DNA of 64,000 nucleotides from positions 22,343,050 to 22,407,049 of the forward strand of contig JAOANR010000003.1 of NCBI GenBank assembly GCA_030278955.1, in the 5' to 3' direction. Origin of the DNA: Hygrophila difformis. Taxonomy: Eukaryota > Streptophyta > Magnoliopsida > Lamiales > Acanthaceae. Under the pieces are notes generated by a model. That model saw only the letters and a program-made list of their open reading frames with translations, ran no database searches and was not told where the DNA came from. Position numbers and translations under genes: made by a program. This document shows positions 1 to 12,107 of this stretch, in pieces; positions within the stretch are counted from its first letter, which is position 1, and the number at the start of each line of letters is the position of its first letter.

Positions 1-2431
1 GGCTCGACGGAGCGGTACTGGATATGGCGTATTTGGTCACAAGAGACCAACTGCCTACCCTCTCGAGTGTATCCGTATGGGTTACTCGAGGCTCGACGGA
101 GTGGTACTGGGTATGGCGTATCGGCTGCGGCCGCCGGATCACCGGCTAAAATGACATGTTACTTATGAAATTGGCTGAGGCCGCCGGATCACCGGCTAAC
201 TGTTACTATTGGCTGCGGCCGCCGGATCACCGGCTAACTGTTACTATCGATATTGGCTGCGGCCGCCGGATCACCGGCTATCTATTGTTGAGATGATGGC
301 GTAACGGGAAATCTATATTAAAAAGCTCAGATTTTATGAAATTGGCTGCGGCCGCCGGATTGCCGGCTAAATCAAATATTGTTGAAATGGTGACGTATCG
401 GGGAATTTTTTTTAAAAGCTCAAATCTTTATTTATTTACTCACGGCATTATTCATGTTTTTAAATCATGTCTTAAATAATTGCCCATGCTTAAGTTTTTA
501 ATTATGAAATTAAATGTGTCTTTGAAGTATGCAATTATATTCGCAATTTTTAAAATAAAATGTTTTTATGCATTGCAAAAAGTCTTATCATAACTATGCC
601 GTGCAAATCATTTTACGATGAAAGTTGAATCATGATCACGTGAAAATCTTTATTTTAAATCATGCCATCTATTTATTATTGGATGTTAAACTTAAATTGC
701 GTTTTACCTACAAACATCTTTTTATTAAATATAATTAAAGGCTTTGAAACCCCTAACCCATGCTATGTGTTAACTTACTCAGCGCGTTTTTGCTGACCCA
801 AACCATTTATCCCCTTTTTCTTACAGAGAATGAAGAATATGCATCATCATATGCATACTGGGAATTTTTGGGGATTACATCATGAACGGGCCTGTTTAAC
901 CCGTGTTTTGGCCATGTTGGCCCTTATACATTATTTCCGCTGCACAACTTATAAATTCCGCTGCAACTTTGATGTATTATCTTTAAATTATATATGAATG
1001 GGCTGTTTGAATATTTTAAATACTGAAAACCATAGCCTTGCATCTCTTTAGTGAGCTCGGAGAAACCGTGTCTTGCTAGGGAGGTGTGGCGGTGGCATCC
1101 CGGCCTGGGTTACCAAAACCGGGGTGTTACAGAAACAATATCGGTTACATAAAATCAGGGGGTGAGTGCTCTGCAGGGTGCCCTCCTAATTGTTCATTTT
1201 GTGCCAAAACGGCAATGATTATCACGCGCGAAAGATCGCCAAAACGGCATCTTATTATTTTGGGCCTATCCTCTCGGGTGTATCCGTATGGGTTACTCGA
1301 GGCTCGACGGAGCGGTACTGGATATGGCGTATTTGGTCACAAGAGACCAACTGCCTACCCTCTCGAGTGTATCCGTATGGGTTACTCGAGGCTCGACGGA
1401 GTGGTACTGGGTATGGCGTATCGGCTGCGGCCGCCGGATCACCGGCTAAAATGACATGTTACTTATGAAATTGGCTGAGGCCGCCGGATCACCGGCTAAC
1501 TGTTACTATTGGCTGCGGCCGCCGGATCACCGGCTAACTGTTACTATCGATATTGGCTGCGGCCGCCGGATCACCGGCTATCTATTGTTGAGATGATGGC
1601 GTAACGGGAAATCTATATTAAAAAGCTCAGATTTTATGAAATTGGCTGCGGCCGCCGGATTGCCGGCTAAATCAAATATTGTTGAAATGGTGACGTATCG
1701 GGGAATTTTTTTTAAAAGCTCAAATCTTTATTTATTTACTCACGGCATTATTCATGTTTTTAAATCATGTCTTAAATAATTGCCCATGCTTAAGTTTTTA
1801 ATTATGAAATTAAATGTGTCTTTGAAGTATGCAATTATATTCGCAATTTTTAAAATAAAATGTTTTTATGCATTGCAAAAAGTCTTATCATAACTATGCC
1901 GTGCAAATCATTTTACGATGAAAGTTGAATCATGATCACGTGAAAATCTTTATTTTAAATCATGCCATCTATTTATTATTGGATGTTAAACTTAAATTGC
2001 GTTTTACCTACAAACATCTTTTTATTAAATATAATTAAAGGCTTTGAAACCCCTAACCCATGCTATGTGTTAACTTACTCAGCGCGTTTTTGCTGACCCA
2101 AACCATTTATCCCCTTTTTCTTACAGAGAATGAAGAATATGCATCATCATATGCATACTGGGAATTTTTGGGGATTACATCATGAACGGGCCTGTTTAAC
2201 CCGTGTTTTGGCCATGTTGGCCCTTATACATTATTTCCGCTGCACAACTTATAAATTCCGCTGCAACTTTGATGTATTATCTTTAAATTATATATGAATG
2301 GGCTGTTTGAATATTTTAAATACTGAAAACCATAGCCTTGCATCTCTTTAGTGAGCTCGGAGAAACCGTGTCTTGCTAGGGAGGTGTGGCGGTGGCATCC
2401 CGGCCTGGGTTACCAAAACCGGGGTGTTACA
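1..2431 (+). repeat. 5' LTR of element A with a tandemly repeated 1,300-bp end
   Basis: Bases 1-1131 match 1301-2431 and both match 8350-9480 of the 3' LTR. The second copy (1132-2431) is collinear with 8181-9480 without net length change. The first copy ends at the true LTR terminus and is joined directly to an internal LTR position that starts gaaacaat. So the left side is LTR end followed by a 1.3-kb LTR fragment, not a simple single LTR. The copies look nearly identical; one visible difference is gccaaa versus gcacaa near 1211 and 8251. This implies a recent event. Confidence 0.85.
123..369 (+). repeat. GC-rich minisatellite in LTR A (five units; also 1423-1669 and 8472-8718)
   Basis: Five 26-bp GC-rich cores start at 123, 173, 211, 255 and 344. 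Each contains the palindrome GCGGCCGC (one unit has GAGGCCGC) followed by GCCGG-ATCA-CCGGC, a 5-bp stem with a 4-nt loop. The last unit has gattg in place of gatca. AT-rich spacers of variable length separate the cores. The whole block recurs in every LTR copy. Confidence 0.8.
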
Positions 2432-2434
2432 GGA

Positions 2435-2447
2435 TGGTATCAGAGCC
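2435..2447 (+). promoter_or_regulatory. Primer-binding site of element A, with a second copy at 2498-2510
   Basis: TGGTATCAGAGCC, complementary to the 3' end of initiator tRNA-Met, starts three bases after the LTR terminus. A diverged second copy with its downstream context (cagactattttaaa) follows 63 bp later. It reads TGGTATCAGAGAC, so the block is a local duplication. Confidence 0.85.
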
Positions 2448-2950
2448 CAGACTATTTTAAAGCTAATTATTTTAAAGAAAATATCTGATACCAAATGTGG
2501 TATCAGAGACCAGACTATTTTAAAACTACTATTTTAAAGAGTTCGGAATATTTTTAAACTATTATTTTCAAGTGTTATTATTTTTAAAGTTATCATTTCT
2601 AAACTAGTAATATATTTTGAAGATCCCAATTATTATTTTGAAGTTAAGGCCCAAATTTTTAGCCCAAAATTTTTTATAAGCCCAAGAAATTATTTTGGCC
2701 CAATAACCTTGTTTTATTTAAAGCCCAAATAATTTATTTCTTTCGGCCCAATATAGCGGCCCAAACCTTTTATCCTTATTTTAGTCTATCCATGGAATAA
2801 ATTTACTTTTAAAACCCATGGATAAATAAATGTACGCATAAAATTTTTTTTTTTTCGGGAGGGATCATCACTGCATGTGCATATTGCATTTCTATACCTT
2901 AGAGAACCTAGAAGCGTTATGTTGTAACCTAGATCTTTTTCTTGCGCTAG

Positions 2951-3262
2951 ATGGCTAACCAAGACATGATGAACTTAATGATCAAAATGATGAACGCTTA
3001 CTTTGATTCCCAACAAACCATACAACAAATGGAACATCGTATGGCCCAATTGGAGGCAAATCTGCACCATATGGGAAGCTTAAGAGAGGCGGACCACCAC
3101 CGCATAAACCAGCTCGAAGACCAAATCCAAACCCTTACTACACAAAATCTATGTTTAAAGGAGCTTGTTGATGCTCATGGGGATGACTTGAACCACATTT
3201 TCGATGACCTACTACCGTCAAGTCCATTGGAGGATCCCACCACTGTGCTGGAGGACGCCTAG
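2951..3262 (+). CDS. Small coiled-coil ORF at the gag position of element A
   Basis: This 103-aa ORF starts with ATG about 520 bp after the LTR. It is rich in Met, Gln, Leu, Glu and His. Heptad-like spacing over roughly residues 8-75 suggests a coiled coil, and the C-terminus is acidic. There is no zinc knuckle and no recognisable capsid domain. A similar coiled-coil stretch closes the antisense ORF at 3569-4854. Its position suggests a leftover or replacement of gag, but the function is unknown. It could also be a chance ORF, although the composition looks protein-like. Confidence 0.4.
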   Translation: MANQDMMNLMIKMMNAYFDSQQTIQQMEHRMAQLEANLHHMGSLREADHHRINQLEDQIQTLTTQNLCLKELVDAHGDDLNHIFDDLLPSSPLEDPTTVLEDA

Positions 3263-3568
3263 AAACGATAGGAGGATCCTATTTTGGTATATCCTATCAC
3301 TTGTACTAAAAAAATTTCCTTTTAAAGAAATAAAATGCAAGATATATCTATTTAGATAAATTTAAATCCGAAATTATAAAAACATAAAAACACACGATGC
3401 ATCAAACTATGCAGTACGAACAGAGACATGCACGGAATCAGAGTAACATCACAGTACTACATCTTAAGAGAAATACCAAACCAAGTCTAACTGAAAACAA
3501 AAATGGGAAATACTAAACCAACCGCTGATAACACGAGTCTAGATAAAACATAAGCGGGTAACATAAAG

Positions 3569-4854
3569 TCACTGATCAGGAGGAGGGAACCGGCGACGCA
3601 TGTAGTCATCCATCTGACGCATGTAGGCATACATGTCCGTCAAGGTGGCCTGCTGCTCCGCCTGTCTCACAGTGAGCGTGTCCATACGATCCTGATAGAG
3701 ATCCATCCTAGCATCCAAGGCGTCATAGCGAGCATCCATACTGACACGCATCTCCTGCATCATCTGGAGCATCTGCGTCATGTCCTGACCCCGCGGTGGA
3801 ACCACACCCTGCTGTGGAACCACAGGAGGAGGAAGTGGTCGCTCAGGAGGAACAACTAAGATCAAACCACCATCCTCAGGCTGCGGGTGCAGTATAGCCC
3901 GAGGCGCTCCACGACGCAAAGTGCTGCGCCGGGCGGCATAAGACGGAACACGGTAGTGCTCACCTGGAGCTAAAGGATAGGGGTCCGTCTCGGGAGACGT
4001 GCGGATCCCCTGGGCAGCGCATAGGCCACAAATGAGGTGTGCGTGAGTGATCACCCTACTCCCTCGCCCCCGTCGTAAACCCCTCATGTTGTCCGCAAGC
4101 AAGCGCCCACATTTACCCGGCCGCCCCGTGCGATAAAGCAGATAGTCTCAAAGACATGATCTATGACGATATGACTACGGGTGATCGGCCGGATGCGTCC
4201 TAACCAAAGCTGAGCAAGTACACGCCAATGAGCATCCAAAGATGTCAGTCGCAACTCGTGGGGTTCCCCAGTCCGCGGGGGTACCTCGGTACACAAGACA
4301 CCCCAGGCAGGGGCATAAACCCGACCCTCTGGCTGCGGTCGGAACGCGCCATCATCTGGAAGGCCGAAATAGGTGTTAATCGCCCGAGCACTGAAGTCTA
4401 AGTAGCGACCACGAACCCAGACTCGAGAGAGGTCGTCGTCTACCCCAAGACCACTGATGTTGGCGATAACCTCCATGGCTAGATAGCCGGAGGCAACGCC
4501 CTCGGGATGACGTGCAAGACCGGTCCACTGGAGATGCCCCAACACTGCACTGATCCGGTCATCGCCCATATGATCGGGGAACAAGCCTCGCTCGGGAACG
4601 TAAGCCCTCTTCCGACGAAGCTCGTCGAAATAGAAGTCCTGGGAGGCCATCGTATGGAAACGGAACCGATCATGCCGGTGAGGACGCACCTCGTAAGGGA
4701 GACCCCTGAGCCTCGGCTCTCGCTCCTCGTCCTCCTCGGACTCACTGTCGTCATCGCCGTCGCTATCATCACTATCCGGCATCACCGGAGCGGCAGTGCT
4801 AGGGCCAGCAGCATCAAGTCGAGTAGCCCGTCTCTTGGCCCCCGGAAGGACCAT
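3569..4854 (-). pseudogene. Antisense ORF of the plant transposon-associated (env-position) family, one frameshift
   Basis: Two overlapping minus-strand frames form one protein: 4854 down to 4084, then about 4110 down to 3569. A single-base frameshift near 4105-4112 separates them. After an acidic, Ser/Asp/Glu-rich N-terminus comes a domain with the pattern VPERG...LGHLQWTGL...VRGRYLDFSARAIN, then a C-terminal helix-rich Met/Asp coiled coil. From memory this matches the family called putative plant transposon protein (Pfam PF20167), often found after pol in Athila-type elements. It is a relative of the ORFs at 14111 and 17047. The chosen start is ATG at 4852-4854; an in-frame ATG at 4888-4890 would add a hydrophobic stretch. 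It runs against the transcription of element A, so it is either a captured gene or an antisense extra ORF. The frameshift could be real decay or an assembly error. Confidence 0.6.
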
Positions 4855-5617
4855 AAGGAACGCCAAGATGAACCACAGAAAAAGAAACATCCTGCGAACA
4901 CCCAATGTCAAGGGTAAGACTAATTTTCAACACATCAATTCACAAGCAAAAATACATAAAGACATCATAAATATAAAGTTCCAACGGGGAAAATCTAGGA
5001 GGGATTTAGACCCAATAGTTTGCCAATACATATTGGGAGAGAATCAAACCAAGGAATGTGCCCAAACAAATTCAAAAACCCATTGTGGCATTCTGTCGAA
5101 CACCTTGTGCGCGCAATAAATTAAGTTCAAAAATATGTTGTAAACACATGGCAATTAACCACAAAACCAAACAATTGCTTGAACAACAAATCATAATCAC
5201 AAGTGTCAACAAACAACACCAACGAAACCACTTTTACACCAATAACACCAACAAAATCGAAAATTTCATAGTTCCCCTAAAAATCCAAGTTCTAGCAAGA
5301 AATTCCACAACTTAGGCACATATATACATACCAATATTTCCTAAACAATAGAAATGGCACCAAAGTACTACATACAACCATTAATTCGCGAGAATTAAGC
5401 CGAAAATGTCAAAACCCCAATTTACATGCCAAAACCCTAATTCCTCAATTCAATCAAATTCTAACAAATCAAGGCATAAAACTTGAAATTGACAAGTGAA
5501 AATAGAGGATACATACCTTACAAAGAGAAATCGAAGTCGGAACTAGAAGAATCCGAGCACGAGGGGACGAATTTGAGAGGAAGTTGGGAGGAATTTCGGA
5601 AGGGGAAAGGGGTGAAT
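4855..5617. other. Non-coding stretch upstream of the antisense ORF
   Basis: AT-rich, A-rich on the plus strand and without supported coding potential. It lies between the antisense ORF and the GC hairpins, so it would be the 5' leader or promoter side of that ORF. Confidence 0.4.
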
Positions 5618-5714
5618 GGCTCGCGCCCCGCGCGAGCCCTATATGCTGCCCCTGGGGGCGCCGCGCGGACCCGGCGCGGTAAACCCCCAAAACCCGCGCG
5701 GACCCCGCGCGGGT
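5618..5714. repeat. GC-rich hairpin cluster in element A
   Basis: Two perfect hairpins bound the cluster. 5618-5638 has 9-bp arms GGCTCGCGC/GCGCGAGCC and loop CCC. 5692-5714 has 10-bp arms ACCCGCGCGG/CCGCGCGGGT and loop ACC. Between them lies more GCGCGG sequence, and a run of A follows. The surroundings are AT-rich. The 10-3-10 geometry is the same as in the arrays at 12.7, 16.5 and 29.5 kb. Confidence 0.75.
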
Positions 5715-5789
5715 CAAAAAAAAAAAAAAAATGATTTATTTACTCCTCCTCTGCTCTACAAAATACGTGTGCACCTAAGCGTGTGAAAC

Positions 5790-6036
5790 GGTAAGACATA
5801 GAATTTCAAGTCGTAGATAAGGTCATGTTAATGATATCACCGATGAAGGGGGTGATGCATTGTGGCAAACGAGGAAAGCTAAGTCCTCGGAATATAGGAG
5901 AGAGTACCAAGGAACAAAACCATGAGAATGGTCAAGGTTCTTTGGTCGAACCATGAAAGTGAAACAGCAACATGGGAACTAGGAGCCGACATGAAGGAGC
6001 GTCATCCGACCCTATTCCAAGATGGTGCAACCACAG
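5790..6036 (+). pseudogene. Integrase C-terminus/chromodomain remnant
   Basis: The first part aligns with 25150-25260 of element B ([19 protein letters not shown] region). The second aligns with its chromodomain end (25480-25590, [22 protein letters not shown] region). Roughly 220 bp between these two blocks is missing and reading frames are broken. It cannot encode an active integrase. It shows that element A descends from, or recombined with, an element like B. Confidence 0.75.
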
Positions 6037-6060
6037 TTAAGGGGACATAACTGTAATCTT

Positions 6061-6219
6061 AAGGGGGGGAGGATGTAATACCCCGTAAGGATGCATAAGC
6101 ATTTATTTTTGAAACCCGAATAGTTTGTATCCCAAGTAAACAAAAGAACCCTAACTCTTCGCACGAGAAAAGCCGAAGCACAACTTCGAGGACGAAGTTG
6201 ATTCTTAAGGGGGGGAGGA
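6061..6219 (+). promoter_or_regulatory. Duplicated polypurine tract with intervening AGGA-loop hairpin
   Basis: Polypurine tract aagggggggagga occurs at 6061-6073 and again at 6207-6219, each followed directly by TGTAATACCCC. The second is the true LTR border. Just upstream of it, 6181-6200 is a perfect hairpin with 8-bp arms CAACTTCG/CGAAGTTG and loop AGGA. The same layout occurs at 25630-25794. Confidence 0.75.
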
Positions 6220-9200
6220 TGTAATACCCCGAATTTTTATCAACGTCCAAGGGAATAAAATTTATTCCGATCAATGTCGAAATATATCCGAGAAGAAGAA
6301 AATAATTTATCACAATAAATTATTGCTCGGAAATGAAACGCCGATAGATTTAAATTTAAAATGGAATAAAAGAGGGAAAGGAAGCCCGAAGACATTCCAT
6401 GAATTGAGTCAAAATAATTGGAATTAAATTCACGAAGGAAAAGAATTTTAATTCCAAGAACCCGTGAAGTCTGAAGAAATGTAATGATACAAGTTATTGC
6501 ACGGGAATCAAAAGACGACGAATTGGAAGCCGACGAAACCGAGACCGACGGACTTAAGATTTCAAACATGAAATTCGTTTGAGTCAAGATAAACTTAAGA
6601 TAAGAATTTATGACCCGAGAATGACCCGAAAAATCGAGCCCGAAAACGTAGGAGGATAGAAGTCCGAAAGAGAGGAGGAAAAGCACGACGGATCGCACGA
6701 CCCCGCCCGGACCGAAGTCCAGGCGTGTTTGGCGCGCTGTCCGCGCGGGATTTATGAGATTCCCGCGCCAACCCCGCGTGGGTATGACATCAACGGCGTT
6801 TGTCGCGATTTGGCGACTTTCTCGCCAATTTTCGGGACCCAAGGGAGGAATCTTGATCTATCACGGGTGTGGCACCTTTTGGACGTTATGTATTGAGTCC
6901 CATCTTCATTTGTCAGCCATTTTCATCAACCAAACTCTCCCAAAACTCTCCCAAAGCCAAACACTCTTCCGACGAACTTCCGGCGACTTTCCGACGAGTT
7001 TCCGGCAACCAAATCCAACCAAGGAAGTGTGTAGATCAAGGATTGCAGGCTTTGGATTGTTGGTAAGATGTTAATCAAGTATCCTTATGATTTTAAGATC
7101 ATAAACATCATCCTAACTTATGAATCTTCGTATTCAAACACAAATCGGAGCCAAGGGAAGAATAAATCGGGTGGAAGAGATTCGTTCGTGACATCCCGTG
7201 GATTCCGGACGACCCCGTGACTTCCTAGACATCATCCCCACTGTAAGTTAACCTTACTATGGTTTTGGGTGACTTAAAATGCAACCAAACATAGAGATTC
7301 AACTCAAGAAAATTAATAAAAATCTGTCAACAAGAGAAACCCTCAACGCAGCGTTTTCGTATGAATTTTTCGAACCTCTAAAGCTACTCAAACGAAAAAA
7401 ACTCAAAACATGAAAAGTGTTCCTAAGACTTTGATTTAGCTTCTGTAAAAATTTTAGAATTTTTCATATTGTTTTGAAACCTGAAACCAACCCAAAACCG
7501 AAGAGTATTAAATCTGGATCTTACAACTTGGCAGATTTCACTCTCAATCTTGTTGGTTATTTTGACCTTTGATCTAGGCCGATCTAGGATTGGTGTTGAA
7601 CATAAGAATTGTAGATCTATGAGTCTTGAATGCCTCTGTAAAATTTCATGCATTTTCATCAAGTTTTGATACCCCAAATCGAATCGGACATATTCTGCGT
7701 TTAAAAGAATTTTCAAAGGTTGACAGTTTTCTTAACCGAACTTGATGAGCATATTTCTATCATTTCTAGTCCGATCCAATCTTTGAGTTCTAAACAAAAG
7801 TTGCATATAATCATGTCTAGTATATGCATATGAAATTTCAGAATTTTTGGAGATCATTTGATATGATAAAAAGTCAAATCTTTGAAAGTTGTCAAACCTG
7901 AATCCTAACAGCATACTATTTGAGTAGAAAACTTGATTTTTGACATGCTTCCTATCATTTTTCCGAAAAACTCAAATCATGAAAGTTGTTCATTGGAATG
8001 TTTTTGAGCTACTGTGAAAATTTCAGATCAATCGCCTAAGAAAGGGATTTTTAAACTGAAAAGGCGTAAACTGTGACATCGATCGGTTTTAACTTGTGAA
8101 ATTTTGAAACTTTTAAACAACGATCGAAATCTTGTGATACGATAAAGCTATATTTTTGAAAATCCCGTTACACTAAAGTTGAAACAATATCGGTTACATA
8201 AAATCAGGGGGTGAGTGCTCTGCAGGGTGCCCTCCTAATTGTTCATTTTGTGCACAAACGGCAATGATTATCACGCGCGAAAGATCGCCAAAACGGCATC
8301 TTATTATTTTGGGCCTATCCTCTCGGGTGTATCCGTATGGGTTACTCGAGGCTCGACGGAGCGGTACTGGATATGGCGTATTTGGTCACAAGAGACCAAC
8401 TGCCTACCCTCTCGAGTGTATCCGTATGGGTTACTCGAGGCTCGACGGAGTGGTACTGGGTATGGCGTATCGGCTGCGGCCGCCGGATCACCGGCTAAAA
8501 TGACATGTTACTTATGAAATTGGCTGAGGCCGCCGGATCACCGGCTAACTGTTACTATTGGCTGCGGCCGCCGGATCACCGGCTAACTGTTACTATCGAT
8601 ATTGGCTGCGGCCGCCGGATCACCGGCTATCTATTGTTGAGATGATGGCGTAACGGGAAATCTATATTAAAAAGCTCAGATTTTATGAAATTGGCTGCGG
8701 CCGCCGGATTGCCGGCTAAATCAAATATTGTTGAAATGGTGACGTATCGGGGAATTTTTTTTAAAAGCTCAAATCTTTATTTATTTACTCACGGCATTAT
8801 TCATGTTTTTAAATCATGTCTTAAATAATTGCCCATGCTTAAGTTTTTAATTATGAAATTAAATGTGTCTTTGAAGTATGCAATTATATTCGCAATTTTT
8901 AAAATAAAATGTTTTTATGCATTGCAAAAAGTCTTATCATAACTATGCCGTGCAAATCATTTTACGATGAAAGTTGAATCATGATCACGTGAAAATCTTT
9001 ATTTTAAATCATGCCATCTATTTATTATTGGATGTTAAACTTAAATTGCGTTTTACCTACAAACATCTTTTTATTAAATATAATTAAAGGCTTTGAAACC
9101 CCTAACCCATGCTATGTGTTAACTTACTCAGCGCGTTTTTGCTGACCCAAACCATTTATCCCCTTTTTCTTACAGAGAATGAAGAATATGCATCATCATA

Positions 9201-9480
9201 TGCATACTGGGAATTTTTGGGGATTACATCATGAACGGGCCTGTTTAACCCGTGTTTTGGCCATGTTGGCCCTTATACATTATTTCCGCTGCACAACTTA
9301 TAAATTCCGCTGCAACTTTGATGTATTATCTTTAAATTATATATGAATGGGCTGTTTGAATATTTTAAATACTGAAAACCATAGCCTTGCATCTCTTTAG
9401 TGAGCTCGGAGAAACCGTGTCTTGCTAGGGAGGTGTGGCGGTGGCATCCCGGCCTGGGTTACCAAAACCGGGGTGTTACA
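6220..9480 (+). repeat. 3' LTR of element A (3,261 bp)
   Basis: It starts right after the polypurine tract with TGTAATACCCCG and ends CGGGGTGTTACA. It contains a GC-rich region near 6727-6785, including arms GCGCGGGA/TCCCGCGC. It also contains two tandem copies of a block with gtatccgtatgggttactcg at 8329 and 8418, the minisatellite at 8472-8718, and a TCAGC...GCTGA hairpin at 9128-9145. No protein-coding region is supported; ORFs inside it recur only because the LTR is repeated. Confidence 0.9.
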
Positions 9481-12107
9481 GTAAGGGCAGAGGTGATTAA
9501 ACTACTCAATGCAGGTATTATCTATCCTATCTCTGATAGTCAGTGGGTGAGTCCAGTTCAAGTAGTGCCTAAAAAGGGAGGTATGACTGTGATTAGAAAT
9601 GAAAATGGTGAATTAGTACCTACTAGACCTACTACTGGATGGTGTGTATGCATTGATTATAGGAGATTGAATGATAAGACTAGGAAAGATCATTTTCCAT
9701 TGCTTTTTATTGATCAAATGTTAGAACGATTAGCTGGGCATGAATTTTATTGCTTCTTAGATGGTTATTCTGGATATAATTAAGTTCCAATTGCACCTGA
9801 GGATCAAGATAAAACTACATTTACATGTCCCTATGGTACATTTGCATATAGGAGAATGCCATTTGGTTTGTGTAATGCACCAGCTACATTTCAGAGATGC
9901 ATGATGTCTATCTGTTCTGATTTAATTGAGACATGCATTGAGATATTCATGGATGATTTTTCTGTGTTTGGATCTGATTTTGAAAAATGTTTAATTAATC
10001 TTGAAAAAGTTCTGATTAGATGTGAGGAGTCAAATTTAGTTCTTAATTGGAAAAATGTCATTTTATGGTTAATGAAGGCATTGTTTTAGGACATAGAATT
10101 TCTAGAAATGGCATTGAAGTTGATAGGGCTAAAGTAGAGGTAATTGCTAAAATTCCACCTCCTAATAATTTAAAAACTTTGAGAAGTTTTCTGGGACATG
10201 CTGGATTCTATAGAAGGTTCATAAAGGATTTTTCTAAAATTGCATTGCCTCTATTTAAACTGCTGTGTAAAGATGTTGAATTTGATTTTACTGATGAGTG
10301 GCTTGAGGCGTTCAATAGGATCAAGGAAGCATTGGTGACTGCACCAATTATTCAGCCACCTGACTGGAGTTTACCCTTTGAAATCATGAGTGATGCAAGT
10401 GACTTCGCTGTTGGAGCCGTGTTGGGTCAACGAAAGGATAAGAAGCTTCATGTTATTTATTATGCTAGTCAAGCTTTAAATTCTGCACAACGAAATTATG
10501 CTACCACTGAAAAAGAATTATTATCTATTGTGTATGCATGTAAAAAATTTAGACCCTATTTGATTGGCTCTAAGACTGTAGTTTACACTGATCATGCTGC
10601 TATTAAATATCTATTTGCAAAGAAAGATGCTAAACCACGGTTAATTAGATAGGTATTACTGTTACAGGAATTTGATTTGGAGATTAAAGATAAAAAAGGC
10701 GATGAAAATCCTGTAGCTGATCATCTATCTAGATTGGAACATGAAAAAGGGGAAGAAAAATTAATTAATGATGCATTTCCTGATGAAAATTTGTATTTAA
10801 TAAACAATATTTCCTCTGACCCATGGTTTGCTGATTTTGTGAATTATTTAGCATGTGGTGTGATTCCTGATCATTTAAAATGGCATAGTCAAAAGCAAAA
10901 ATTTAAAACTGATGCTAAATATTTATTTGGGATGAACCTTATTTATTTAGACTGTTTGCAGATCAAATCATAAGGAGATGCATCCCTGATGAGGATTTTA
11001 AAAAAGTTTTAAAAGCTTGTCATGAAGGACTTGGAGGAGGACATGTTGGACCCAATAGAACAGCTCATAAGGTACTTGAATGTGGTTTATATTGGCCTAA
11101 CATTTATCGTGATGCTAGATCATTTGTGCAAAAATGTGATGCATGTCAGAGGGCTGGTAATATCACTAAAAGAGATGAAATGCCATTAAAAGGAATTATG
11201 CCTGTTGAGTTGTTTGATCTTTGAGGAATTAATTTTATGGGTCCATTTCCACCATCTAATGGTAAATTGTATATTCTAGTTGCTGTAGAATATATATCAA
11301 AATGGGTAGAAGCTGAAGCATGTCTTTGAATGATGCTAAACAAGTGATTAAATTCTTGAAAAAGCAAATTTTTACTCGTTTTGGTGTGCCTAAAGCAATC
11401 ATTAGTGATGGTGGATCTCACTTTGTTAATAGGGCTGTTAATCAATTGCTATCTAGGTTTCATGTTCATCATAGGATAACAACACCCTATCATCCCCAAG
11501 CCAATGGTCAAGTAGAAGTCACTAATCGTGAGATTAAAAAGATTTTGGAAGCCACTGTAGGAAAATCTAGAAAAGATTGGGCATTTAAGTTAGATGAAGC
11601 ATTATGGGCTTATAGGATAGCATTTAAAACACCTATAGGTATGACCTCTTTTAAATTGGTTTATGGTAAAGCCTGTCATTTACCTTTTGAACTTGAGTTT
11701 AAATCACTTTAGGCTATGAAAAAGTTGAATTTTGAATTTAAAGAGGCTCAAGAAAAAAGGAAGGTAGATCTTATTGAATTAGAAGAAATTAGACTTCAGG
11801 CTTATAACAATGCTCTAATTTATAAAGAAAGAACAAAGCTTTATCATGATAAATTGCTTAGACCAAGGTGTTTGAAGCTGGTCTATTAGTGCTTTTATAC
11901 AATTCTAGATTTAAAGTGTTTCCTGGTAAATTGAAAATAAAATGGTCGGGGCCATTCAAGATTGTTAAAGTGTTAGATAATGGTGCGGTTGTCTTAAAAG
12001 CTGAAGATGAAAGGGAATTCACTGTAAATGGTCAAAGACTTAAACATTATTTTGGAGATGAAGTTAAATTCATCGAACAACTTAATGTTAAGCCTTTGGT
12101 TATTTAA
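9481..12107 (+). pseudogene. Athila/Tat-like Ty3/gypsy pol (RT, RNase H, integrase), 5' part displaced
   Basis: Conceptual pol resumes immediately after LTR A. RT has CIDYRRLN, FLDGYSGYN and the catalytic FMDD of IFMDDFSVFG (about 9945-9970). RNase H includes [12 protein letters not shown] and [10 protein letters not shown]. Integrase follows with an HHCC zinc motif (about 11020-11150), the DGGSHF and QANGQVE core motifs, and a C-terminal region ending VNGQRLKHYFG. This combination is typical of Athila/Tat non-chromodomain elements; no chromodomain is seen. It is broken by frameshifts near 10060, 10970, 11320 and 11860, and by in-frame stops at 9781, 10650, 11222 and 11710. The N-terminal gag, protease and first part of RT must lie left of the window, beyond element A. 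Confidence 0.85.

Larger units (their letters stand above)
1..9480 (+). mobile_element. Element A: non-autonomous chromovirus-like LTR retrotransposon
   Basis: The 3' LTR (6220-9480) begins TGTAATACCCCG and ends CGGGGTGTTACA, a matching inverted terminus. The left LTR is cut by the window edge and ends at 2431, followed by a tRNA-iMet-type primer-binding site. The interior (2432-6219) lacks gag, protease and RT. It holds a small sense coiled-coil ORF, an antisense transposon-type ORF and a shrunken integrase/chromodomain remnant just before the polypurine tract. The remnant and the LTR termini match element B at 19146-28328, so A derives from a chromovirus of that kind (inference). It sits inside the RT region of an Athila-like pol that resumes at 9481. 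The probable right target duplication is gtaag (9481-9485); the left one lies outside the window. Confidence 0.8.

Noticed and set aside
123..369. CRISPR-like spaced repeats
   Set aside because: Spacer lengths vary widely, no cas genes, plant context; it is a minisatellite.
1086..1468. Overlapping ORFs in LTR A (also 8239-8517)
   Set aside because: They recur only because the LTR is repeated, they traverse the minisatellite and tandem blocks, and show no domain.
9400..9783. ORF running from LTR A into the Athila-like RT
   Set aside because: Chance fusion across the insertion border; only the part after 9480 is real pol.
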